Position numbers and translations under genes: made by a program
Part shown: positions 58,089-64,000 of the stretch, one piece after another
How positions within the stretch are numbered: the stretch's first letter is position 1
Layout: the number at the start of each line of letters is the position of its first letter
Origin: Coprosoma sp963660615
GTDB taxonomy: Bacteria > Bacillota_I > Bacilli_A > RF39 > UBA660
NCBI GenBank assembly: GCA_963660615.1
Contig: CAVKYE010000001.1
Coordinates: forward strand, 1 to 64,000
Direction: 5' to 3'
DNA length: 64,000 bases
Notes under the pieces: generated by a model
Told to the model about the DNA's origin: nothing
Database searches by the model: none
Seen by the model: only the letters and a program-made list of their open reading frames with translations

Positions 58089-58818
58089 TAACATCATCCT
58101 CCTTATTAACCTCTGATATTCTTTTTAATGCAATATCATAATACTTTTTATTAATTTCAAATCCTATAAATTTTCTATTTTCTAAAATACTAGCAACTGC
58201 TGTTGTACCACTACCAATAAAACAATCTAAAACAACATCGTTTTCTTTAGAACTGTTTCTTATTAATTTTCTAATAAGTGGAAGTGGCTTTATTGTAGGA
58301 TGTCCGTATTTTTGTTTATCTTTTATATTAAGAGTAGATAAATATATTGTTTTAGCATCCTCATAATTTTTAGGTTGACAAAAACCTTTTTTCCTAAAAT
58401 ATAAACAGTATTCTTTATCTCCTAAATATTTATTACTATAAAGGGGCATAGGATTCGTTTTACCCCAAATAATAATTTCTAATTTACAATCAAGTTGTTC
58501 AATAAAATATTTTATATACATAGGTATTTGTCTACCATTGCACCATATATAAATATTTATATTTTTCATAACTCTAATTAACTCATCAAGAATAGAAATA
58601 TCAAATCCATCAGTTAAATTATTGTCTATTAATTCCTTTTCTAAATTTTTAACATCTTTAGCAACTCTTGAGTCACCAGTTTTTCCACCTTTGGTGCAAA
58701 TATCATAAGGTGGATCGATAATTACTAAATCAATAGAGTTATCTGGTATTTTTTTAATACCTAATAGACAATCTTCATTGAATATTTTATTTGTTTCCAA
58801 TAGAAGATTTCCCTTCAT
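58081..58818 (-). CDS. DNA adenine (or N4-cytosine) methyltransferase, beta class
   Basis: A 245-residue site-specific DNA methyltransferase. The catalytic motif IV, LVIIDPPYDI, comes early (residues about 30-39) and the SAM-binding motif I, LDCFIGSGTTAVASI, late (about 200), the beta-class order. The target-recognition region lies between (NINIYIWCNGRQIPMYIKYF). No restriction enzyme gene is adjacent, so it is probably an orphan enzyme protecting the element during transfer. It overlaps the XRE gene by 32 bases. Confidence 0.9.
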   Translation of the reverse strand: MKGNLLLETNKIFNEDCLLGIKKIPDNSIDLVIIDPPYDICTKGGKTGDSRVAKDVKNLEKELIDNNLTDGFDISILDELIRVMKNINIYIWCNGRQIPMYIKYFIEQLDCKLEIIIWGKTNPMPLYSNKYLGDKEYCLYFRKKGFCQPKNYEDAKTIYLSTLNIKDKQKYGHPTIKPLPLIRKLIRNSSKENDVVLDCFIGSGTTAVASILENRKFIGFEINKKYYDIALKRISEVNKEDDVNE

Positions 58819-59050
58819 ATAAAAAGGTAGGAAATATATCCCACCTTAACCTAAGTAAATAATCGTAATCTATATTAAATACTTTACTTAATCTATATAA
58901 AAAAACACCACTAATATTTTCTGTTTTATCATTTTCTATATTACTTAAAGTAGATATAGAAATGTTAGTCATATTAGATAGTGTTTCTAAAGTTAAATTA
59001 TTTTTTATTCTTTCTTGTTTTAATCTTTTTCCAATTTTATTCAATAGCAT
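58787..59050 (-). CDS. XRE-family regulator, coupled to the methyltransferase gene
   Basis: An 87-residue protein with HTH NLTLETLSNMTNISISTLSN and the shape of controller proteins. It ends inside the methyltransferase gene. It probably regulates the methyltransferase or the element's transfer genes. The C-terminal tail RWDIFPTFLYEGKSSIGNK is outside the HTH. Confidence 0.82.
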   Translation of the reverse strand: MLLNKIGKRLKQERIKNNLTLETLSNMTNISISTLSNIENDKTENISGVFLYRLSKVFNIDYDYLLRLRWDIFPTFLYEGKSSIGNK

Positions 59051-59085
59051 TCCTCCTTAAATAGAAAAAGAAACTTATTCAGTTT

Positions 59086-59739
59086 CTAAAATTTAGATGA
59101 TATTATACAGAATTTCAAAAAATTTTCATTAAAAATAATATCATTATAATAACTAAAATTAATTTCTAAACAATCAGTTAAATAATTATCATTATTATTG
59201 CATCTTTCTCTTATTTTATCCTGTAAAATAGAAAAAATTGAATTTAACTCATATATAATATTTTTCAAATCTTCTGCATTACATTCGTAGTATTCCATAT
59301 TATCATAATTTATTTGCTTTCCACTTGTTTTAAATGTCATGCTAAGACTAGACCAGTGTCCAATACTTATATCAGATGAAGTTAATATGCAATGTGGACA
59401 ATGTTCAAACTTATTTCGTATCATTTTAATATTAAATAGTTCTTTGTTATATTTTTCAATAATTTCATCATATTTTTTATTTATTTCTGGTAAGTCATTA
59501 CCAATCAATTCAAATATTCCACTTTTTTTATCTATATCTCTAATAATTGCTTTTTGTTCTTTTAAAGAAGCACTTATAGGAATAAGTTTCGTAATTAAAT
59601 CAAATATTTCCAAATATTTTTTCTCTCTGCAATAAGACTTTTGTTTTCCATTTAAACCAATAAGTTGAAATAAATAAGAATTTGCTTTAACTAAATAATC
59701 AAAATAAATTTTTATACAATAAATCCAGTTATTATTAAT
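59086..59739 (-). CDS. Hypothetical element protein, possible HEPN-like
   Basis: The frame with a TTG at 59611-59613 codes 175 residues, but the same frame continues upstream without a stop to 59739, adding IYFDYLVKANSYLFQLIGLN and KQKSYCREKKYLEI. The only ribosome binding site (GAGGTG, 59747-59752) precedes an ATG out of frame (59744-59746) and an in-frame ATT (59737-59739), so either a non-ATG start or a one-base shift is involved. The product is helical with IKMIRNKFEHCPHC, an RNxxxH motif as in HEPN ribonucleases, and later single Cys. A defence or toxin role is possible but unproven. Confidence 0.5.
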   Translation of the reverse strand: MNNNWIYCIKIYFDYLVKANSYLFQLIGLNGKQKSYCREKKYLEIFDLITKLIPISASLKEQKAIIRDIDKKSGIFELIGNDLPEINKKYDEIIEKYNKELFNIKMIRNKFEHCPHCILTSSDISIGHWSSLSMTFKTSGKQINYDNMEYYECNAEDLKNIIYELNSIFSILQDKIRERCNNNDNYLTDCLEINFSYYNDIIFNENFLKFCIISSKF

Positions 59740-59784
59740 AAGTCATCACCTCATATCAATTATAACATTAAAATGAAGTAAAAC

Positions 59785-60033
59785 CTATTTACTTTGTACT
59801 TTGAATTTATATTCAATAGTATAATTAAAATCTAAAATATCATCTTTTTTATGTTTTTCTTCTTCTATGCCAGCATATTCTCTAAGTTTTTCTATATATT
59901 CAATTATTAGTCGTTTTACTTCATTTGGTAATGATGAATTTCCTCGCAAAAGATACTCATTAGCAAGTATTATGCTTAAAATTCCCTCATCGACATTATA
60001 TTTTTTCTTAATAATTTTTTTCAAGGCTATCAC
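59785..60033 (-). CDS. Small element protein, unknown
   Basis: An 82-residue basic, helical protein (MIALKKIIKKKYNVDEGILS; LPNEVKRLIIEYIEKLREYA). Preceded by AGGAAGTGAT. No family is recognised. Confidence 0.55.
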   Translation of the reverse strand: MIALKKIIKKKYNVDEGILSIILANEYLLRGNSSLPNEVKRLIIEYIEKLREYAGIEEEKHKKDDILDFNYTIEYKFKVQSK

Positions 60034-60117
60034 TTCCTAATTATTGGTATTAAAAAAATAGCCCTATACTAGCGACTATTATGGTTTTTACTACTAAGCA
60101 CATGGAAAGGAGTGCTT

Positions 60118-60192
60118 ATGAGCAGTAAAGTAAATGGTTTATGTAGTAATATTTATTTACTACAACTGTATAATAACATTTTTAGACAATAA
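60118..60192 (+). CDS. Very small + strand ORF in the element (24 residues)
   Basis: ATG 60118 follows GGAAAGGAGTGCTT, a strong ribosome binding site, and opens MSSKVNGLCSNIYLLQLYNN to a TAA at 60190. It is the only + strand candidate in the element and lies in the gap between two minus genes. It might be a leader peptide or chance. Confidence 0.3.
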   Translation: MSSKVNGLCSNIYLLQLYNNIFRQ

Positions 60193-60198
60193 TTGCAA

Positions 60199-61503
60199 TT
60201 ACTTTGTATAGTCATTTGATATAAAAAGTTTAGAAAACTCTTTTTGAGCCTCGTCCATTTCATCATTTATACTTTTAATAGCATTTTCTATATCTTGTTT
60301 ATTCCTAAATTTTTGCTTTGAATTAGTGTTAGTAAAGTAAGTTTTTAATATATCTTTTCTTGTTTGTTTCTTATTATCAAGATAGTGCTTTAATATTATT
60401 TCTTGAATAATATCATTTTCTTTTATCTTAGTAATATTTTTGGATTCTCTCTTATAATTGTAATTAGCATAATTAACAATAGCATTATAAATATAATTAT
60501 CTATATACTTATTTTTACTATCAGTTAAAGTAGTATCAACTACAATGTTCTTAATATTATTATTTTCATTTATTTTATAAAAATAGTTATTTATTTTGTT
60601 AAGAGATTCTTTAAAATTATTATATTCTAATTTAAAGTTATCATTATTCTTTGAAAATAAATAATTTTTTATATCTCTAGTAAGATTAATAATTTCTTTA
60701 TCTTTAATTGAACCATACTTTATTTTAGAATCATTGTCATATCTTTCCTTATAAAGTAATTGTCCTAATCTTAATATTTTTTCTTCTAATATTAAATCTT
60801 TCTTATCTCTTAATAAGTAATTTTTTTCTTTAGGACTAAAGTATTTTTTTAATTCTTCAATATCTTTATTAGTTTCTTTTAATAATGGTGTATATATTTT
60901 TTCTTTTTCAATCGTATGAATTACTTGTGCTTTTAAAAAGTCAATTTCATTTTGTGATAATTCACCAGTTCTACGATAACCAACTTTATTTTTGGCATAT
61001 TCATAGTTAGGTACTTTTTCCATAAATGAAAAGTGAAAATGAAGATTATCTGTATCAGTATGAAGTGCTAGTTGATAAAACATTTTATTAGTATCTTTAA
61101 AACCACATTTTCTAAAAAACTTAGGTAATATATTTGTGGCTAATTCTTTTTCTAACTTATGAATATCAATATTTTCATTAAGATAATCATTATTAAAAGA
61201 AAGTACTCCTTGCCAAAGATTAGAATTATCTAAATACTTAACTGCTAATTTTTTTCTTTTTTCAACTTCTTTTTCAGTAGCAAAAGTACCATCTTCTATA
61301 ACAAGATTCATTGTATCTTCTTTTGTTAATTTACCAGTATAATAATCATACATAGACATAGCTCGTTTTTCTTCATTAGTATAGTAATCATACATTTTTT
61401 GAACTCTTTTAATACTTTTATTATGATTTTTATATTTACTATCAGGGTTATTTAAAGCAAGAGTAAAGATAGAATTAAATATTACTTTAGGACTTTTAGT
61501 CAT
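60199..61503 (-). CDS. mobL: MobL-type relaxase (MobP3-like)
   Basis: A 434-residue relaxase that nicks the element's transfer origin. The HUH metal site is His148, His155 and His157 in HTDTDNLHFHFSFME. YDYYT motifs near the N-terminus (MYDYYTNEEKRAMSMYDYYT) supply candidate nucleophile tyrosines, as in this family. The C-terminal half is basic and helical. Overlaps the accessory gene upstream by 8 bases. The transfer origin is not identified. Confidence 0.85.
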   Translation of the reverse strand: MTKSPKVIFNSIFTLALNNPDSKYKNHNKSIKRVQKMYDYYTNEEKRAMSMYDYYTGKLTKEDTMNLVIEDGTFATEKEVEKRKKLAVKYLDNSNLWQGVLSFNNDYLNENIDIHKLEKELATNILPKFFRKCGFKDTNKMFYQLALHTDTDNLHFHFSFMEKVPNYEYAKNKVGYRRTGELSQNEIDFLKAQVIHTIEKEKIYTPLLKETNKDIEELKKYFSPKEKNYLLRDKKDLILEEKILRLGQLLYKERYDNDSKIKYGSIKDKEIINLTRDIKNYLFSKNNDNFKLEYNNFKESLNKINNYFYKINENNNIKNIVVDTTLTDSKNKYIDNYIYNAIVNYANYNYKRESKNITKIKENDIIQEIILKHYLDNKKQTRKDILKTYFTNTNSKQKFRNKQDIENAIKSINDEMDEAQKEFSKLFISNDYTK

Positions 61504-61813
61504 TTATATTAGTGTTCCTTAATTTTTTATTAAACTCTATTAAAGGCTTACTTTTCTTAGGATCGGTTAAATTATCAAAATTCATATCAGAATAAATTTG
61601 TTCTTCTAACGAATAAATAATATTTATCTTTTTAATTAGATAATCTAAACGAGATTCTAAAAAATTAATTCTATCTAAAATATCATTACTATTTAAAGCA
61701 GAGATAGAGAGAAAACAAACTGCTTCTGAAAAAGACAATTTATTTTTTTCTTTATAATCTAATATACGAGCATATTCTTCATTAGTAAAATATATATGCT
61801 TATCTATTTTCAT
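61496..61813 (-). CDS. Probable mobilisation accessory protein
   Basis: A 105-residue protein directly upstream of the relaxase gene, overlapping it by 8 bases. YFTNEEYARILDYKEKNKLS is followed by FSEAVCFLSISALNSNDILD, an arrangement like the ribbon-helix-helix or MobC-type accessory proteins that bind near the transfer origin. The C-terminus is a coiled coil. Assigned by position and shape only. Confidence 0.55.
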   Translation of the reverse strand: MKIDKHIYFTNEEYARILDYKEKNKLSFSEAVCFLSISALNSNDILDRINFLESRLDYLIKKINIIYSLEEQIYSDMNFDNLTDPKKSKPLIEFNKKLRNTNIND

Positions 61814-62201
61814 CTAATTTAATTTCCTTTAATCTTTTTAAAACGAAATCCATTAGTTGCATTTTCATAGTATCATAATGTACTTTATTATTTTTTTCAT
61901 AAGTAATACTTTGATAATATTCATCTTCTGGTAAAAAATATCTTATACCAAATTTTTTATAATTATCCATCCATTCTTTAATTCTTCGTTGCGGTAGTTT
62001 TTTATGAACTATATTAATATCAATTCCTCCACGAGCAAATATTTCTCTTGCAGAAAGTTCTGGTAAATCATGTTTCATGACAATAGTCCATAACTTAAAT
62101 AATGGATCGTATTCAATCTCTCTTTTATATTTAATACTTCTAACAAAAATAGAATTATTTAATTTATTAATTTCTTCATCAGTATATAAACGAACTTTCA
62201 T
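61800..62201 (-). CDS. Element HTH-like protein
   Basis: A 133-residue protein starting MKVRLYTDEEINKLNNSIFV. The middle segment ELSAREIFARGGIDINIVHK then RIKEWMDNYKKFGIRYF looks like a helix-turn-helix followed by a second helical unit, as in transposase-like DNA-binding modules. No catalytic residues. It overlaps the next gene by 14 bases. Unknown role, perhaps regulation. Confidence 0.55.
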   Translation of the reverse strand: MKVRLYTDEEINKLNNSIFVRSIKYKREIEYDPLFKLWTIVMKHDLPELSAREIFARGGIDINIVHKKLPQRRIKEWMDNYKKFGIRYFLPEDEYYQSITYEKNNKVHYDTMKMQLMDFVLKRLKEIKLDENR

Positions 62202-62204
62202 TAA

Positions 62205-62624
62205 TTATAACTCCTGTTCTTTATCATAATTTTTTAAATACTTATTTATATTCTCATTAAAAATATCATCATCTAATATATCACTTGCTATGTCTTTAAT
62301 ATCTTCAAAGTCTAATTCTATATTATTTTTTTTAGCCTTTTCATAAACCATTTTTTCTGTTTGTGTTAATAAGTATCCCCAATAAAAGACCATATTAAAA
62401 TCAATGTCATCATTATTTTTTTCGACTACTAAATCAGCAACACATTCGCTTCTTTCAATAGCATCTTTAATATCATCTAAATTTTCTTTTATATATTTTT
62501 TTGATTCTTCATCATATTCTTCTAAGTATGAATTTAAAGAAACAATGTAGTTAAAACTACTAGTTTTATCCATACCATAATTTATCATATCATTTGCAAT
62601 TAATTTATTTATTGTTAATTTCAT
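62205..62624 (-). CDS. Acidic element protein, unknown
   Basis: I start at ATG 62622-62624 (MKLTINKLIANDMINYGMDK), spaced 8 bases from AAGGAGG; an earlier ATG is too close. The 139-residue product is helical and acidic (EEYDEESKKYIKENLDDIKD, NIELDFEDIKDIASDILDDD). It overlaps the RHH gene by 20 bases. Acidic proteins of this kind in elements can be anti-restriction DNA mimics, which is speculation here. Confidence 0.55.
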   Translation of the reverse strand: MKLTINKLIANDMINYGMDKTSSFNYIVSLNSYLEEYDEESKKYIKENLDDIKDAIERSECVADLVVEKNNDDIDFNMVFYWGYLLTQTEKMVYEKAKKNNIELDFEDIKDIASDILDDDIFNENINKYLKNYDKEQEL

Positions 62625-62772
62625 TATCATAACCTCCTTGTTTAATCATTTCTAAATACCCCATTTCTAAAAGTTGTATCATCATTTTTGATGTATAAAC
62701 TTTATAATGTTTAGCCATTAAATTTATTCTATTAAATAAATCTATTGGCAACCAAAAATCAAATCTTCTCAT
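62605..62772 (-). CDS. Ribbon-helix-helix-like small protein (55 residues)
   Basis: ATG 62770-62772 follows TTGGAGGTCTT. The product begins MRRFDFWLPIDLFNRINLMA and continues KHYKVYTSKMMIQLLEMGYL, the beta-strand plus two-helix pattern of CopG/MetJ repressors. It is the first gene after the large structured region and probably controls the following operon. Confidence 0.65.
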   Translation of the reverse strand: MRRFDFWLPIDLFNRINLMAKHYKVYTSKMMIQLLEMGYLEMIKQGGYDNEINNK

Positions 62773-62784
62773 AAGACCTCCAAT

Positions 62785-63008
62785 CTATAAATAGGATGAA
62801 AACACCTTAAAATATGAGATATAGAAAAAAGCAGGATAAGAAACTTACACATTAACACTAAACATTTTCTTATTTCATAAGGGTTTAGTGTTGTGTAAGA
62901 CTTATTTCGTACTTACGAAATTCATCCTACTTCATAGGTTCATCTAAAGGATGATATTAAATATTTTCTATATTCTTTAAGGTGTTTTTGTTTTGTGTTT
63001 TCATCCTA
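62785..63008 (-). other. Structured non-coding segment of the element
   Basis: Long inverted repeats close the region: aggatgaaaacac (62793-62805) with gtgttttcatcct (62994-63006) and caccttaaa with tttaaggtg. Inside are ttacac...acactaaac with gtttagtgt...gtgtaa, and tttcgta/tacgaaa. The heptamer AGGATGA or its complement occurs at least four times. No coding frame. It may be the transfer origin, a replication origin or a regulatory RNA. Confidence 0.5.
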
Positions 63009-63022
63009 AAATTTTATTTTCT

Positions 63023-63928
63023 TTAATTTTTATAGGATGGTAAGTTAGAATCTGGTAATCTAAAGTCTGGAGAATAATTAGAATTTTCATAAGTAAAATC
63101 TACTAAACTCATACCATCAATAACTTGTCCATCTAGTGAAACTTGATAATGTAAATGGTTACCAGTCGAATAACCAGTTGTACCAACTCCTGCAATTTGC
63201 TGTCCTTTAGTTACTTGCTGTCCCTCATTAACTTTTGAACTGTTAGGAAATAAATGTCCATACAAAACCGTATATTTTTTATCACCAACTTCACAACTAA
63301 GTTTAATAATATTTCCACCTTGCTTGTCGTTAGTATCTATTGAATTACTAGAGTACGGAAAAGAAACTTTTTCTATTGTTCCATCACAGGTTGAATAAAC
63401 TGGACTTTGAGCTGGAGATGCAATATCCCAAGCCTTATGAACATTTGCTTTACCATAAACAACTCTTTCTTCCATAAAAAAACTAGTTATAGTTGAACTA
63501 GCAAAATTTATTGGTGGAGCAAAGGGTTTGGCTTGTTCTTCATCGATTTGCCCACTAGTAGAAATATTATTGCTTTTACAAACATCTAAAATTTTATATT
63601 TTGATAATTCGCATACTTGACTAATTGGAATTAATTTTTTAGATTCTTTATCTAAATTATCATTATATATTTCATCAAAAGAAAGTGAATTGTCAGCAAG
63701 ATAGAAATATAAAATTCTTTCCAAAGATACATAACCACTTTTTGACTTAATAAACTTATTAGCAACTGTTCTATATTGTTCTGCATACTCACTATTATTT
63801 TCTATATAACCATCAGTAATATTAGCACCAAAGAAATCCATTATCATTAATACTGGTACTAATATAATTAAAAATAAAATTATAATACCAGTAGTAGAAG
63901 AAAGAAGAAGTTTAATTATTTTTTTCAT
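63023..63928 (-). CDS. M23 peptidoglycan endopeptidase of the conjugation system
   Basis: A 301-residue membrane-anchored protein (helix TGIIILFLIILVPVLMIMDFF). The C-terminal LytM domain has NVHKAWDIASPAQSPVYSTC (the H-x3-D zinc ligands), VLYGHLFPNSSKVNEGQQVT and STGNHLHYQVSLDG (HLH). It should open the wall for the conjugation channel, like CwlT-type proteins. The middle section has a VirB1-like helical part without a second enzyme motif. Its start overlaps the upstream gene as TAATG. Confidence 0.88.
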   Translation of the reverse strand: MKKIIKLLLSSTTGIIILFLIILVPVLMIMDFFGANITDGYIENNSEYAEQYRTVANKFIKSKSGYVSLERILYFYLADNSLSFDEIYNDNLDKESKKLIPISQVCELSKYKILDVCKSNNISTSGQIDEEQAKPFAPPINFASSTITSFFMEERVVYGKANVHKAWDIASPAQSPVYSTCDGTIEKVSFPYSSNSIDTNDKQGGNIIKLSCEVGDKKYTVLYGHLFPNSSKVNEGQQVTKGQQIAGVGTTGYSTGNHLHYQVSLDGQVIDGMSLVDFTYENSNYSPDFRLPDSNLPSYKN

Positions 63929-64000
63929 TATAAATCAACTTCTTTTATTTCTTCTTTTTCTAATACTTTTAAATGTTGGTTAAGTTTATTAATTAGATTA
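63928..64000 (-). CDS. 3' end of the next element gene, cut by the window
   Basis: The minus strand from the edge codes LINKLNQHLKVLEKEEIKEV and ends at TAA 63928-63930, overlapping the M23 gene start. The product continues outside the window and cannot be identified. Confidence 0.6.
   Translation of the reverse strand, partial: NLINKLNQHLKVLEKEEIKEVDL

Larger units (their letters stand above)
53429..64000 (-). mobile_element. Integrative conjugative element, incomplete (continues past the window)
   Basis: The element holds a large serine recombinase at its end, a VirD4 coupling protein, a MobL relaxase, a RHH protein, an M23 peptidase and many small genes, all on the minus strand. It lacks the strand bias of the flanking backbone. 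It interrupts an ftsW/rodA-type gene at 53427. At least 10.6 kb lie in this window; the VirB4 and further T4SS genes are expected beyond 64000. Confidence 0.85.

Overview
The window is AT-rich DNA from a low-GC Gram-positive bacterium of the Bacilli or Mollicutes-adjacent kind, such as the uncultured gut RF39-type lineages. This is inferred from the Bacillus-like gene orders (rplK-rplA-rplJ-rplL-ybxB-rpoB-rpoC, secE-nusG, mrnC-rlmB-sigH, trmD-rimM), L10 and T-box leaders, strong GGAGG ribosome binding sites, and an Asn at the RpoB position where rifampicin-sensitive bacteria have His. TGA is used as a stop (yidD, a small ORF at 16047, the ftsW remnant), so this is the standard bacterial code and not the mycoplasma code.

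Layout. 1-1320: debris, including an APH-type kinase pseudogene with two frameshifts. 1.3-13 kb: the transcription and ribosome block rpoC, rpoB, a small hypothetical gene, ybxB, rplL, rplJ (with L10 leader), rplA, rplK, nusG, secE, with clear sigma-A promoters before rpoB, rplK and secE. 13-16 kb: an ABC exporter with an accessory membrane protein. 16-19 kb: a small membrane protein, sigH, rlmB, an unusual nucleotidyltransferase/Mini-III RNase fusion, and rbgA. 13.2, 19.4-20.5 and 22.2 kb: one intact and two internally deleted copies of a secreted surface-protein gene with a shared promoter. The intact copy ends in a stretch that looks like the variable region of a diversity-generating retroelement target. 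An AAA/DUF4143 ATPase gene lies between two copies. 22.5-25.3 kb: a set of beta-rich surface-type proteins.

25.4-35 kb: nudix, deoD, a GNAT gene, lepB, rplS, a hypothetical gene, a complete IS1202-like ISNCY element with a 29-bp target duplication, another hypothetical gene, trmD, rimM, a SpoU methyltransferase, a pseudopilin, a membrane protein and tspO. 35-42 kb: a GH25 lysozyme, tRNA-Ser, and the operon gatC-gatA-gatB-aspS. Upstream of that operon lie, in transcription order, tRNA-Ile, tRNA-Glu, a T-box leader with an Asn specifier, its terminator, six tandem tRNA-Asn genes and a second terminator-like hairpin. The arrangement looks like a self-contained Asn-supply circuit: AspRS charges tRNA-Asn with Asp and GatCAB amidates it, while uncharged tRNA-Asn is sensed by the T-box. 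43-53 kb: housekeeping genes on both strands (rubrerythrin, a YebC-family gene, rnc, yidD, a degenerate ZnuA-like lipoprotein, BI-1, two flavoproteins).

53.4 kb to the end: an integrative conjugative element that has cut an ftsW/rodA-type gene, leaving its last 33 codons at 53326-53427. The element carries a large serine recombinase next to the junction, a VirD4 coupling protein, an orphan adenine methyltransferase with an XRE regulator, a MobL relaxase, an RHH protein, a highly structured 215-bp non-coding segment, an M23 peptidase and small cargo proteins. It runs off the end of the window.

Over much of the chromosomal part the + strand is richer in G and T, whichever strand the gene is on, while the element, the IS and the DUF4143 gene do not follow this. 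By eye, the skew suggests that most backbone genes here lie on the lagging strand or that the region has been inverted. The count has not been computed.
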